The position numbers and the translations under genes are program-made. Shown in pieces: positions 33,115-43,147 of a DNA stretch of 64,000 bases (position 1 is the stretch's first letter; every line of letters starts with the position of its first letter). Below the pieces are notes generated by a model. The model was not told where the DNA came from. It searched no databases and saw only the letters and a program-made list of their open reading frames with translations. The DNA is from Pseudomonadota bacterium. GTDB lineage: Bacteria > Pseudomonadota > Alphaproteobacteria > Rhizobiales > Xanthobacteraceae. Location: NCBI GenBank assembly GCA_023387735.1, contig JAEWHP010000015.1, forward strand, positions 1 through 64,000, written 5' to 3'.

Positions 33115-34689
33115 TTAGCTGGGCGGCCAGGCATGTCGATGCTTCTTCCATCTGAATGCTCGACCGGCTAACTCGATGGAGCATTGAACCGTCCGAATGA
33201 AAAAGGCGACGCTCCCAATTGCATAGAACGGCCAAAGAAAGTGAGAATATCGATTGTCGCCCAAGAGACCCGCGGACAGCGAGGCGGCAAAATCGATTGA
33301 CATGATGAAAAGAAGAATCAAGACCAAGCGGCGATCTCGTCTCGCCATCAAAAAAAATCCGGCCAGGCCAGCCAATATGAAAATATCAGGTGGGACCTTG
33401 CTCAATTTAAGCGGATCCCGCATAGTGCCGGGGTGGGGCACGATGAAGGGGCCGACTCGGCCGATATACCAGTCGATCGTAGCTGTGTCGTAATACGGAG
33501 TAGCTCGATACATTTGGCCGAAGGTCTGAAACAGCGCAGCATAGTCGCTCGAATCAAGACCAGCGTTCCATCGATAATAATGTTGCAGATGGAGCAACAA
33601 CTTCTCGGCCGTAAAATCATTGAACGCAAGCACACGCTTTGGTTCGCAACAGGTAGAAAGCCATTGAAATCCCAGTGAAGACATCGAAAGCTGCAACTGC
33701 TGGGCCATCACGGCCCATGATTGCGTCCGCACCACCCAGCCAGCTCGGCCGATTTTGCGGATGGCTTCCTGCCGACCCATTCCAGTTTTAACCAATGCGT
33801 CGACCATCTCGACGACATCGTGGTATTCCACTTGGCCGTCAGATGTAGACAATTTGCTCGAGATGCTGGTATCCAGCACGACATGCTCGATCGCGCGTCG
33901 TGATCGCTCGTCCAAGTCCCAATTCACATAATGGGCATGCATGAGCATCAGAGCATCAGCATTGGGAAGAAAGAATTCAATGCCCGCCGCTACCCGATAC
34001 AGCGGGAAAACGAGGAACCCGAACGCCATGGTTGTTCCTACGGTTAGGTAGAGCCAAAGTCGCCGGCTATGGGCGCTGAAAAACACAATCAGAAGTGCCA
34101 AACCACCTCCAATGCCAATCACGTAACTTCGAATCTGTGCGCCGATAGCGCCAAGGAAGAGGACGATGACGATGCCGCGCAGGCATTCAAGACGCCCCTC
34201 CAGACATCGAACGGTGGCGCCAACCATGATCATGACAAGTGAGGACGTCAGCGACTCGGTGAGAATAGCGTTATGAAATGCGGAGAAGTAAGGAAAAAGA
34301 GGAATGAGAATGACGATCGCCAATTGGGCCGGTCTGCCAAAGTGCTTCGATAGACCGGTCGCCAAGTAGATGCTCGCGAAAACGTCAATCGCATTTTGAA
34401 GAACAGCGAAGGCAGGCCACATGTTCTGCCCAAACAGCTCATCGAACATCAGGATTAGGAGGGAAAGCCCGGGCCCTAAGTGCTGAAAAATTACTCCGAA
34501 CGGCCCGGCATAGAGCGACCGTAGTGCAGTTTGACTGGTCAGGCCCTCAGCCAATTGGAAGTATATCAGGGAATCAAACCAGTATTTTGCTCCAAGGATC
34601 AGTCCCATGTACACGTGAACAGACAAGCTTACGCACAGGAGTACGGCGACAAACCGCCTATTCTCGCCGAAGGCCTCCCATTTCTCCAT
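33115..34689 (-). CDS. Polytopic membrane protein, GT39/oligosaccharide-polymerase-like
   Basis: A protein of about 524 residues from ATG at 34689 (frame open to 34773) with about 10 hydrophobic helices, for example VAVLLCVSLSVHVYMGLIL, LAIVILIPLFPYFSAF, LALLIVFFSA. A large non-membrane loop (about 250-430) carries WxxxS motifs. The topology fits ArnT/PMT-type GT-C glycosyltransferases or Wzy-like polymerases, but I cannot see a decisive catalytic motif. The gene is less GC-rich than the plus-strand locus. Stand-alone between two empty regions. Confidence 0.55.
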   Translation of the reverse strand: MEKWEAFGENRRFVAVLLCVSLSVHVYMGLILGAKYWFDSLIYFQLAEGLTSQTALRSLYAGPFGVIFQHLGPGLSLLILMFDELFGQNMWPAFAVLQNAIDVFASIYLATGLSKHFGRPAQLAIVILIPLFPYFSAFHNAILTESLTSSLVMIMVGATVRCLEGRLECLRGIVIVLFLGAIGAQIRSYVIGIGGGLALLIVFFSAHSRRLWLYLTVGTTMAFGFLVFPLYRVAAGIEFFLPNADALMLMHAHYVNWDLDERSRRAIEHVVLDTSISSKLSTSDGQVEYHDVVEMVDALVKTGMGRQEAIRKIGRAGWVVRTQSWAVMAQQLQLSMSSLGFQWLSTCCEPKRVLAFNDFTAEKLLLHLQHYYRWNAGLDSSDYAALFQTFGQMYRATPYYDTATIDWYIGRVGPFIVPHPGTMRDPLKLSKVPPDIFILAGLAGFFLMARRDRRLVLILLFIMSIDFAASLSAGLLGDNRYSHFLWPFYAIGSVAFFIRTVQCSIELAGRAFRWKKHRHAWPPS

Positions 34690-35467
34690 CACTGAAAACC
34701 CTACACCGGGCGCTCGAACGAAAAACTCAAACTCAAGCCGACGCGGCCATCTTTCGCAGCGCACATTAACCACTCCCGATGGCAGAAAGGCAATCTCGGT
34801 TGCGGGACTGTCAATATTGCAGAGGCTTCAGCCGCAGTCATATCCGTTCGAAAACACCGTCATTCGGAACGCCTAGTACTTGCTTCTCATTTCTGGTACT
34901 TCTTCTCTAAGTCTCAGCAGTGGCTCTAAGCTGCGGCGCTCGTGTGGCACCTCATGATAGGAACACCGGGTAAGCGGCGCCAAACACAGGCTGCCGCGCT
35001 GGCGCGATATGACCGGGCGCAGCTCGACAAAAACCGAGCCTTGTCAGCCGTAGCTTAGAATGTGGCCCATAGCGCTTGGCGCCAAACCCGCCAAGACCGA
35101 TCGCCCATAGGCCCATTGCCTCCCTATCCGACGGTCGTTCCTAAGTTCCCAAATGCGAATGGACAAAAAAGCTCGCATCCGGCCTTGTGGCGAAAGCCCG
35201 TCGCGGGTTATGGCCGAAATTATCCTATTGAGTTACCGCGAGCACTGACATTCGAGCTCTCATGGTATTAAACGAACCGTGAGGTCGCGTGATTTCACGT
35301 TGCGCGTGCGCCCTGATTTGATACCGAGGAGATATTTTGTTACCGCGCTTTGTTTGTGGCAGCCCACCGCATGAAAGCTCTGCTCACAAGTTCGCCGGTT
35401 ACTTCGCAGTGTTGAACTTCAGCCGCCCATTCACGGGCGTAACTCTACGCAACCTCGCGACCACCGA
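34690..35467. other. Intergenic, nothing recognised
   Basis: About 780 nt without a supported gene; the short frame at 35062-35271 has no protein character or ribosome site. Confidence 0.45.
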
Positions 35468-37444
35468 TCACTTCAACAAGGGGTCGAGGAAGCGTACGCG
35501 CTCCCGCACGAAGACGGGACGCAGATGCGTGCTGTCCGAGAATTTCGGGTCGCCAGCTCCAAAAAACGGCGAGCAACCGTCTCCGCTGCCGCAGATGTCG
35601 GGAAACGGATTGAGCAGCGTCGCGCCTGTGTGCGCGCCGACGGTACGCAGTTTGGCGTCAGCGGTGGCGTGGACGGCTTGCAACTCCGCCATCGGTATTG
35701 CCTTCTCAACGTCTGGAGCGATTCGAAATCCAGTCAAGCTGCGCGTTACCATGTCGCCGGGATTGAAGCGGGCGTGAACGGGCACGCCGAGAATCAAATA
35801 GACCTTGGCTCCGTGACTTTGTAACACACGTACATAGTCTTCCAGATTGGCATAGAATGCGTCCACGCCCTCCTTTGTGTATAAGGGCAAACGCTTGCCC
35901 TCTCGTTCGATCAACGTGCTTTCGTCGCTGTAACCCGCCCAGATCGCACCTAACACTACCAACGGCACCTTCTCACGCTGTATCAAGTCTAGTAAGAGGT
36001 CCGGCAATTTGGCGCACCGTGCAAATTTGTCCCGCTGAATCACCCCCGGCACCGGCGGGCATCGGGGGCCTGTCACAAAATAGGTGTTGGCCGCCAGTTG
36101 CCCTTCGTCGGCCAGTTGTGGCACGCGGGGCGCGTAGTGAAACAACACGCTGTCGCCACTAAACGCCACCTTGCGCTCGCCGTGGCCCAGATGAGCTACC
36201 AACGTGAAGTCGAGCTGCAATACATCCATGCCCTTGGGAAGCTTAAATTCCGCATCGAGTTTGGCCTCGCCGATCTTCCGCATGTCAATGCCGGGAAGGG
36301 CGGGAAAGCGTTCTGGGAAACCGCTCTTGGTCCACACCACTAGCCCGCAGGCACCGATAGCCGCCATGGAAGCCGCGACGATCTGGGTGCGACGGTGGCG
36401 GTGAGCCCCAAAGCGGACCGGATGCTCGATGAAACGGTAGGTTACCCAAGCCAACAGGAAACTCGCGGCCACAATTGCGGTTGCCATCAGGGGCGTCGGC
36501 ACTTTGCCCATGCGAATGACATAGGCATAGGAAATCAGTGGCCAGTGCCACAGATAAAGCGGATAGCTTATAAGTCCGACGAAGACGGCGGCCCGGTTCG
36601 AAAAGACAACCCGGTTCACCGCCGCGTCGGGTCCAGCGAGGATTACTGCCGCGGCTCCTGCCACTGGCAGCAGCGCAAGCCAGCCTGGAAAGCGCATCTC
36701 AGCCGTGAAAAACGCCACCGATGTTACAAGGGCGGCTAAGCCCGCAAGGGAAATCCATGACCGGACGTTGGACGGAAGGACAATCTCGCGCCGCCAGGCC
36801 AGAGCTGCCCCGGCCAAGAGCTCCCAGAAACGTGAGACCGGTAGGTAGAAGGCCGCGGAGATGTCGGTGATGGATAGGGCGACGTTGATTGCAAAGGAGG
36901 CCAGGAACAGCACGGCCAGCAATCGTCCCACCTTGGCCTTCAACCGAAAGACCGCCCAAAGCAAGGCTGGCCAGAGGATATAGAACTGCTCCTCGATACC
37001 CAGTGACCAGAGATGCAATAGCGGTTTATAAGTGGCGACGCTATCGAAATAGCCGCTTTCGCTCCAGAGTGCGATGTTGGAGAGGAAACCTGCGCCAAAA
37101 AACACATGCTTGCCGAGCTGCGCCAGCTCGGGCGGGGTCAAGACTACAAAGCCGTAGACCAATACGGCGGCCAAGCATGCAGCAAGTGCCGGGAAGATGC
37201 GCCGGATCCGCCGTCCATAAAAGGCAGTGAACGAGAAGCGGTGTTCCGTTATCTCACTGAAAAGTATTTTCGAGATAAGGTAGCCCGAAATGACGAAGAA
37301 GATGTCTACGCCCACAAAGCCACCGCCGACTTCTTTTGGGAAGGCGTGAAAGAGCACCACCGAAAGTACGGCAAAGGCCCGTAGTCCATCAATGTCCGGG
37401 CGGTATTTATTCGTGGCTCGCTGTGAAAGAATTGGCTTGGTCAT
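35468..37444 (-). CDS. OafA/YrhL-type O-acyltransferase with C-terminal SGNH domain
   Basis: A protein of about 658 residues (ATG at 37444; frame open to 37492). The N-terminal acyltransferase-3 domain has YRPDIDGLRAFAVLSVVLFH with the catalytic His, FVGVDIFFVISGYLISKILF, the R-R loop YGRRIRRIFPAL, WSLGIEEQFYILWP and about ten helices. The periplasmic C-terminal SGNH-hydrolase-like domain (about 430-658) has the nucleophile block VAFSGDSVLFHYA and the closing DSTHLRP with Asp/His. Such fusions O-acetylate cell-surface glycans: acetyl crosses the membrane in the first domain and is transferred by the SGNH domain. It fits the neighbouring polysaccharide loci. Confidence 0.9.
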   Translation of the reverse strand: MTKPILSQRATNKYRPDIDGLRAFAVLSVVLFHAFPKEVGGGFVGVDIFFVISGYLISKILFSEITEHRFSFTAFYGRRIRRIFPALAACLAAVLVYGFVVLTPPELAQLGKHVFFGAGFLSNIALWSESGYFDSVATYKPLLHLWSLGIEEQFYILWPALLWAVFRLKAKVGRLLAVLFLASFAINVALSITDISAAFYLPVSRFWELLAGAALAWRREIVLPSNVRSWISLAGLAALVTSVAFFTAEMRFPGWLALLPVAGAAAVILAGPDAAVNRVVFSNRAAVFVGLISYPLYLWHWPLISYAYVIRMGKVPTPLMATAIVAASFLLAWVTYRFIEHPVRFGAHRHRRTQIVAASMAAIGACGLVVWTKSGFPERFPALPGIDMRKIGEAKLDAEFKLPKGMDVLQLDFTLVAHLGHGERKVAFSGDSVLFHYAPRVPQLADEGQLAANTYFVTGPRCPPVPGVIQRDKFARCAKLPDLLLDLIQREKVPLVVLGAIWAGYSDESTLIEREGKRLPLYTKEGVDAFYANLEDYVRVLQSHGAKVYLILGVPVHARFNPGDMVTRSLTGFRIAPDVEKAIPMAELQAVHATADAKLRTVGAHTGATLLNPFPDICGSGDGCSPFFGAGDPKFSDSTHLRPVFVRERVRFLDPLLK

Positions 37445-38793
37445 ATGGTCCGCATTAGCGGTTTGAGGCGATCTAAGCGTGAGGTGTTGCATGTTCGCTG
37501 AGTATGGAGTGCTGCCAATGCTGGCAGGCGATTAGGTAAGGCTGCAACTGTCGGATACCTCCCGCCGCCGCATGCCGCCGAGCTTCACAAGTCCTTGCCT
37601 TAATGAATAAAGGTGGCGCGATCAACTGGTGCTGGGCCGCGCCAGCGGGCGTAGTGAAATAGACCGATTGCTGCAACGAGAACAGCCTAGATTGCTAGCG
37701 GGTTTCGCTTTGGTTCCGTTACAGGCACGCCGAGCAATTCTTGACATATAAACACAATCGGATGCAGTAGAACGGTCCAACTCCATCCAACTATAGAATT
37801 TGTTGCGACCCCGATAATTGCGATGCCCACAGGACGAAGCAGATTGGAGGCTATTTGCCTTCCGTAAATATGTGGGGCGAATGCAGAAGTCAGCCCGACT
37901 GTTTGGGGAGCCGATCGGTTGATTCCAGGCCGCCGCGAATGCGCTAACACATTTAAAGGGTGGATTGCCGTAGTGAAGCCACGTGCAATAAGGAATCAAT
38001 ACAGCTGTTAATCTCAACCAACCACATCACGGGACAGAGTCCGTGACGGTCTATCCTCCGCTAGAATACAATTTGCTCGATCTCGCTTTGCGTGCAGATT
38101 CCATCAGAACGGTCACAGCATGATCGGGTGAACGGCTCACCGTCTAGCGTTGCCCCACCCCGATCGTGGGAACTCGACCTCGTCGTCAATCTCGGGAGGC
38201 GACGATCGATTTAGTCTCGGCTTCCAGGGGCGGTCGCTCGCGGTGGTGGGGATCGAGCATCTAAACGGCAACGGTCTCGATAACTTGGCCGGGCTGCGAG
38301 GCGCCCGTCTCGGAATTGCGATGACGGCGGGAACGACATGCCATACTTCGGATCGGCGTCATGCCGACGGGTTCACCAAGGGCAGCGCTATCGAAATCCA
38401 CCTCAATATGCTCAATGGAATGGTGGGGGATGCAAATTCATTTCCATTTAAAGCAGGCTGACGCTGGCGGCTTGCTCGCCATTGCGGCGCTAGATGGGCG
38501 CTGCAAGCTCGTTTTTGGCATCGCTGTTCGTGTCGCTGGGGAGTTTACATTACGTGTTTTTCATGCCAACAGAACTAAATTCGGGAAGCCCTGCCCCGTG
38601 ATGATTCAATGAGGGGGCAGACATCTGGCATGTCTGTTTCGGGGCACTCAAGGCTGCAATGGTAAGCCTTCGCTTGGGGACTGGAGCGATGGATTACTTG
38701 GTTTCCATATATTGGGGCGATCCGCCTCCTTGCACGCGAAGCAAATCATCTTGGACCCGTGTGCAGGACGCTCATTGGTCAAGCTGAACGAAT
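37445..38793. other. Long stretch with only degraded frames
   Basis: About 1.35 kb between the acyltransferase and the plus-strand glycan locus. A minus-strand frame (37687-37950) contains a hydrophobic stretch (VGIAIIGVATNSIVGWSWTV) but lacks start signals. The plus-strand frames 38150-38461 and 38361-38612 look like remnants. The promoter of the long plus-strand locus should lie near the 3' end of this region. Confidence 0.45.
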
Positions 38794-39750
38794 ATGAAGC
38801 GTACTCCAGTTGCTTTTTTTGCCTATAACCGGCCGGAGCACGCGGATCGTGCTTTGCGGTCGTTGGCTGCATGTCGCCGTTTCGACGAGTGCGATTTGTT
38901 CCTGTTCGCCGATGGGTCCAAGAGTGAGTCGGCAAGGGAAAGGGTCGAGGCCACGCGCGCTGTGCTGCGTGATTGGTCTCAACGTCTCGGTGCTGAACTT
39001 GTGGAGCGCCCCGCAAATCTGGGCCTCGCCCGCTCGATTCACTCAGGCGTCAGCGAGTTATGCGACCGATATGGTCGCGTGGTCGTCGTCGAGGACGATC
39101 TCGTTCTTGGCGCGGACTTCCTAGACTTCATGATCACTGCGCTTGATCGCTATGCCGACGACGCGGCCGTCATGCAACTGGGAGGTTATACGCTCAGTCC
39201 GCCAAAGGGGCTATCCGACGACGCATTCCTGTTGCCGGTGACGACGACTTGGGGCTGGGCAACGTGGAAGCGTGCCTGGGAGCATTTTTCGTGGGAGCCC
39301 GAGGCACTGGAGCAGGCACGAAGCGACACCGAGTGGAAGCGCCTGTTCGATCTCGACGGTCCCGGCTTCTACACCAATATGCTGGAGGATCGTCTCGCGG
39401 GCCGCAACGATTCATGGGGTATCTTGTGGTGGTACGCGGTCTCGCGTCGGCGCGGATTGGTCGTCTATCCCGCTCGGACCCTGGTCTGGAACGGCGGCTT
39501 CGATGGATCTGGTGTTCATTGCGGTGAAGGTGACTTCACCGGGCAGGCGGGTATCGATCCGGGTGCCTGGCGGCTACAGCAGCCTCCAAGGTTTCCAGAG
39601 GGGCTTGCATTCGAGCCGGCGCACCTGCGCCAGATTGAGGTGTTCGTTAATGGTGAGGCTACGCCGCCATCAGGATTGCCGCCGACACGGTTAGGCTGGC
39701 GGTCGCGGCTTGGAAGATTCAAGGCGAGGCTCGCGCATGCGTTTAGCTAA
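38794..39750 (+). CDS. Glycosyltransferase (GT2/GNT-I-like)
   Basis: A 318-residue protein. It starts with TPVAFFAYNRPEHADRALRS, then FLFADGSKSESARERVEATR. The metal-binding acidic motif is in VVVVEDDLVLGADFLDFM, a GT-A feature, and is followed by TTWGWATWKRAWEHFSW and a donor/acceptor loop. The pattern fits GNT-I-like or GT2 sugar transferases of O-antigen clusters. First gene of the long plus-strand block. It overlaps the next gene by 14 nt. Confidence 0.85.
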   Translation: MKRTPVAFFAYNRPEHADRALRSLAACRRFDECDLFLFADGSKSESARERVEATRAVLRDWSQRLGAELVERPANLGLARSIHSGVSELCDRYGRVVVVEDDLVLGADFLDFMITALDRYADDAAVMQLGGYTLSPPKGLSDDAFLLPVTTTWGWATWKRAWEHFSWEPEALEQARSDTEWKRLFDLDGPGFYTNMLEDRLAGRNDSWGILWWYAVSRRRGLVVYPARTLVWNGGFDGSGVHCGEGDFTGQAGIDPGAWRLQQPPRFPEGLAFEPAHLRQIEVFVNGEATPPSGLPPTRLGWRSRLGRFKARLAHAFS

Positions 39751-40399
39751 ATTGAAGCGTTGGCTGGTGGCGCAACGCCATGCGGCCGCGCCGGTCCGTT
39801 CCGTGCCGGGCGCCGAGGCCTGCGTGCTGGGACCGGGAGCTTCGCTGCTGCCCGAAGCCGAGATCAACAATTTTTCCGGACCGCCGGACATGATTTCGGT
39901 CGGTCCGAATTCTCACGTTCGCGGGCGGCTGCTGACCTATGGCCACGGCGGTCGCATCGCGATCGGGGAGTGGTGCTACATCGGCGTTCGAACCGAGATT
40001 TGGTCGATGGAATCGATCATCATCGGCGACCGCGTGCTTATTGCCCACAATGTCAACATTCATGACGGCTCCGCGCATTCATCCAACGCCGTAGAGCGGC
40101 ATCTGCATTACCGTCATATCCTCGAAAAGGGCCACCCGCAGCGCGTGGAGGAAGTGCCAGGTGTTGAATCGGCGCCCGTGGTGATCGAGGATGACGTCTG
40201 GATCAGTTTTGGAGTCAGCATTTTGCGAGGCGTTCGAATCGGTCGAGGCAGTGTGATCGCAGCCTGCTCGATGGTGACGCGGGACGTGCCGCCTTTCTCG
40301 CAATATCGCAATGAAATTGTGCCGACCATCTCACCGCTGAAGGATTCAGGCGGCAGAGCTGCCGCCAGTGGCGCCATCACCAAAAATCCGAGGGGGTAG
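39737..40399 (+). CDS. Hexapeptide-repeat (left-handed beta-helix) acyltransferase
   Basis: A 220-residue protein from ATG at 39737 (GGCGAGG upstream). Hexapeptide turns include RIAIGEWCYIGVRTEIWSM, IIIGDRVLIAHNVNIHDGS, VVIEDDVWISFGVSILRGV and IGRGSVIAACSMVTRDVPP. These fold as a trimeric beta-helix that binds acetyl-CoA, and the H-D-G-S loop suits the catalytic His. It is probably an O- or N-acetyltransferase for a sugar of the glycan. It overlaps the upstream gene and ends 2 nt before the next start. Confidence 0.85.
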   Translation: MRLAKLKRWLVAQRHAAAPVRSVPGAEACVLGPGASLLPEAEINNFSGPPDMISVGPNSHVRGRLLTYGHGGRIAIGEWCYIGVRTEIWSMESIIIGDRVLIAHNVNIHDGSAHSSNAVERHLHYRHILEKGHPQRVEEVPGVESAPVVIEDDVWISFGVSILRGVRIGRGSVIAACSMVTRDVPPFSQYRNEIVPTISPLKDSGGRAAASGAITKNPRG

Positions 40400-40401
40400 A
40401 C

Positions 40402-41409
40402 TTGTCGCTTGTCAGCAAATACATGCGTGCGGCCATTGCACCGTTCGCACGGGATCTAGAAGCGCTCGTGCAGCGTAGTATGGCGGGCAATCGCCAGCAG
40501 GTCGAATCGCTTGCAGTCCTCGCCGGCCGAATCCAGGCGACTGCCAATGCCGAGCGGGTTCCGTTTGCGCGGTTGAGCGATGCCGAGTTCAAGGTGTTCT
40601 CGCAATATGGCGAAGACGGCATCCTCCAATATCTAATCCGCGAGGCGGGCATCACGCGCGAGGAGTCGGTCTTCATCGAGTTCGGTGTGCAGAACTACCT
40701 CGAATCCTGCACGCGGTTCTTGATGGTCAACGATCACTGGCGCGGTCTGATACTCGATGGCAGCAAAGAATACATGGATTTCGTGCGAAATGACGACATG
40801 TACTGGCGCCACGACGTCACTGCCGTCAATGCCTGGATAGACCGTGACAATGTCAATGACCTGTTCCGCAAAGCGGGCTTTGTCGGTGACATCGGCGTTC
40901 TTGTGATCGATATCGACGGTAACGACTACTGGGTTTGGGAGCGCATCGACGCGGTCAGCCCGGCGATTGTGGTCGTTGAGTGGAATAGCGTGTTCGGACC
41001 CGACCACGCTGTGTCGGTGCCCTACGACCCGAAGTTCGAGCGCGCCGAAGCGCACTACTCGAACTTGTTCTGGGGAGCATCGATCACCGCGTTCGAGCAC
41101 CTCGGCGCGCAGAAGGGATATTCGCTCGTCGGATCCAACGCAGTCGGCAACAATATCTTCCTCGTCCGCAATGATCGTCTCGGCCGTGTCAAGCCGCTGT
41201 CGGCGCGCGAGGCATGGGTCGACTCGCGGTTTCGCGATTCTCGCGACAAGAACGGGCAGCTGAATTTTCTGGGTGGCGCGAGCCGTCGGCTGGAAATCTT
41301 GGACGTGCCGCTGATCGACGTCATTGGTGGCAATCAGACGACGTTGCGGCGCCTGGACGAGGCGACGCTTCAGCCTAGTAGCCCTGACGATGGGACGCCG
41401 AACCGATGA
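40402..41409 (+). CDS. FkbM-like methyltransferase-fold protein
   Basis: A 335-residue protein (TTG start with GAGGGGG 6-12 nt upstream; an ATG at 40423 is also possible). It has EFKVFSQYGEDGILQYLIRE, VFIEFGVQNYLESCTRFLMV (the SAM-strand position, but with E-F-G-V in place of the usual G-x-G loop), and VLVIDIDGNDYWVWERIDAV, which parallels the FkbM 'KIDVxG' core. The shape is FkbM-superfamily, yet the SAM loop is unusual, so methyltransferase activity is not certain. It overlaps the next gene by ATGA. Confidence 0.65.
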   Translation: MSLVSKYMRAAIAPFARDLEALVQRSMAGNRQQVESLAVLAGRIQATANAERVPFARLSDAEFKVFSQYGEDGILQYLIREAGITREESVFIEFGVQNYLESCTRFLMVNDHWRGLILDGSKEYMDFVRNDDMYWRHDVTAVNAWIDRDNVNDLFRKAGFVGDIGVLVIDIDGNDYWVWERIDAVSPAIVVVEWNSVFGPDHAVSVPYDPKFERAEAHYSNLFWGASITAFEHLGAQKGYSLVGSNAVGNNIFLVRNDRLGRVKPLSAREAWVDSRFRDSRDKNGQLNFLGGASRRLEILDVPLIDVIGGNQTTLRRLDEATLQPSSPDDGTPNR

Positions 41410-42272
41410 GTGACATGAGCTGGGAGCAAGCGGTCCAGTGGCTGCGTGATCGCCCCGATCAACAGGCGCTGGTCCGCGCCTGTTATTTCGACGATCCGCT
41501 CGCGGAAGCTGCTGAACGGTTCTGGCACAGCGAGGAGTGGAAAGCGATAGCTACGTTGCTACCTCCGGCGTCCGGGCGTGCGCTCGACATGGGCGCTGGA
41601 CGCGGCATCAGCAGCTATGCTCTGGCCCGCGATGGCTGGCAGGTCACTGCGCTCGAGCCGGATCCCAGCGATCTGGTTGGAGCAGGCGCTATCCGTGCTC
41701 TCGTGCGCGATACCGGCTACACGATCGATATCGTAGCGGAGTATTCGGAAAAACTGCCATTCGCCGACGCGACGTTCGCCGTCATCAATTGCCGACAGGT
41801 TCTGCACCATGCCCGTGATCTTCAGCAAACATGCTCAGAGATCTTTCGCGTGCTGAAACCCGGCGGAGTGATGATCGCAACACGCGAGCATGTGCTGACG
41901 ACGCGCGCCGATCTCGACATGTTCCTTCAGCAGCACGCGCTCCACAAATTCTATGGTGGAGAAAATGCATTCATGCTCGATGAGTACCTCGGTGCGATGC
42001 GTGAGGCCGGGCTGCGGGTCTACAAGGTGATGGCGCCGCTCGACACCCCCATCAACTATTTTCCGATGACGGTCGACCAGCAGTTCGTGCATTGCACGCG
42101 CCCGGTCGCCGAGAAAATCGGCCAACCGCTGACGAACGCGCTGTTCAGCCGTAGGCACCCGTTGGGCAGATTTTTGTTCAAGCGTCTGGTCGCGGCGATC
42201 AATGCGCGCGACAATACGCCCGGGCGACTTTATTCTTTCCTTGCCGCTAGGCCGAAAGATGGGAACACCTGA
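41406..42272 (+). CDS. Class I SAM-dependent methyltransferase
   Basis: A 288-residue methyltransferase. Motif I is RALDMGAGRGISSYALARDG, then ALEPDPSDLVGAGAIR, and the F-A-D-A-T-F-A-V-I-N-C-R motif before VLHHARDLQQTCSEIFRVLK and PGGVMIATREHVL. A probable sugar methyltransferase. Coupled at both ends: ATGA upstream and a one-base overlap (TGATGG) with the Wzm gene. Confidence 0.85.
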   Translation: MSDMSWEQAVQWLRDRPDQQALVRACYFDDPLAEAAERFWHSEEWKAIATLLPPASGRALDMGAGRGISSYALARDGWQVTALEPDPSDLVGAGAIRALVRDTGYTIDIVAEYSEKLPFADATFAVINCRQVLHHARDLQQTCSEIFRVLKPGGVMIATREHVLTTRADLDMFLQQHALHKFYGGENAFMLDEYLGAMREAGLRVYKVMAPLDTPINYFPMTVDQQFVHCTRPVAEKIGQPLTNALFSRRHPLGRFLFKRLVAAINARDNTPGRLYSFLAARPKDGNT

Positions 42273-43147
42273 TGGCGGACAAAGTCCAGGGCGACCTGCA
42301 ATCGCCGACGCTGGTGCGGACCTATACCGCAATGGGCTCGTCGCTCAGCCCGTTGGCTTCTTTGCGCCAGGCCTTCGGCGAACTGTACTGGTCGCGCCAT
42401 GTCGTGTGGCATCTGTTCAGACGTGACTTTGTCGTTGGTTTTCGGCAGAAGTTGCTCGGCTATCTCTGGATCGTGCTGGTCCCCCTGATTGGCATTGCCA
42501 GTTTCGTCTTCATGCAATCGACCGGCATTCTGAACCCTGGTGACATTGGTTACCCATATACGGTGTTTGTTTTCATCGGCACCACGCTGTGGACGATTTT
42601 CATGGCTGCAATGGGCAACGTGGCAAATGGCCTGATCGGCAACACCGATCTCGTCATGCGCACGAATATCCCGAAGATAGGTCTTGCCGTCACTGGACTC
42701 GCGACGCTGTCTTACTCGATCATAGTGGGCTTCGTCGTGCTCGCGATCGTCATGATCACGGTTCAAATGCTGCCGTCGCCATGGGCGATTCTTTATCCGT
42801 TCGCGATGCTGCCGATCATCCTGTTGGGCGTCGGCATGGGTTTGATACTCTCCGTCGTCGGCGCGGTGGCGCGCGACGTCACCGGGATAGCCACGACCGT
42901 AATCAACCTCGTGATGTATGTCACTCCGGTGATCTTTGAGACCAAGTTCGAGCATCCGGTGCTGCAGTTCATCGTTCGCTGGAATCCCCTGACCTATCTT
43001 GTCGATACGCCGCGCTCGCTTGTTGTGCTCGGCAGGGTTCCTGATCCAGTGGGCTTCACGCTCGCGACGATATTCGCCGTGGTGGTCCTCTGGACCGGCA
43101 TCCACGCTTTCTATCTCATCAAGGACAAGGTCTCGGAGCGCCTGTGA
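42272..43147 (+). CDS. wzm: ABC-2 type polysaccharide exporter permease (Wzm)
   Basis: A 291-residue integral membrane protein with about six helices, for example LLGYLWIVLVPLIGIASFVF and YTVFVFIGTTLWTIFMAAMG. It has the conserved W-H-L-F-R-R-D region before the first helix, and typical late helices (LVMYVTPVIFE, then FIVRWNPLTYLVDTPRSLVV). In the ABC-dependent pathway it forms the channel for a finished, lipid-linked glycan. Overlaps the ATP-binding gene by GTGA. Confidence 0.92.
   Translation: MADKVQGDLQSPTLVRTYTAMGSSLSPLASLRQAFGELYWSRHVVWHLFRRDFVVGFRQKLLGYLWIVLVPLIGIASFVFMQSTGILNPGDIGYPYTVFVFIGTTLWTIFMAAMGNVANGLIGNTDLVMRTNIPKIGLAVTGLATLSYSIIVGFVVLAIVMITVQMLPSPWAILYPFAMLPIILLGVGMGLILSVVGAVARDVTGIATTVINLVMYVTPVIFETKFEHPVLQFIVRWNPLTYLVDTPRSLVVLGRVPDPVGFTLATIFAVVVLWTGIHAFYLIKDKVSERL

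Noticed and set aside
37622..38017. Minus-strand 131-codon frame
   Set aside because: Cys/Arg-rich, no ribosome site; overlaps another doubtful frame.
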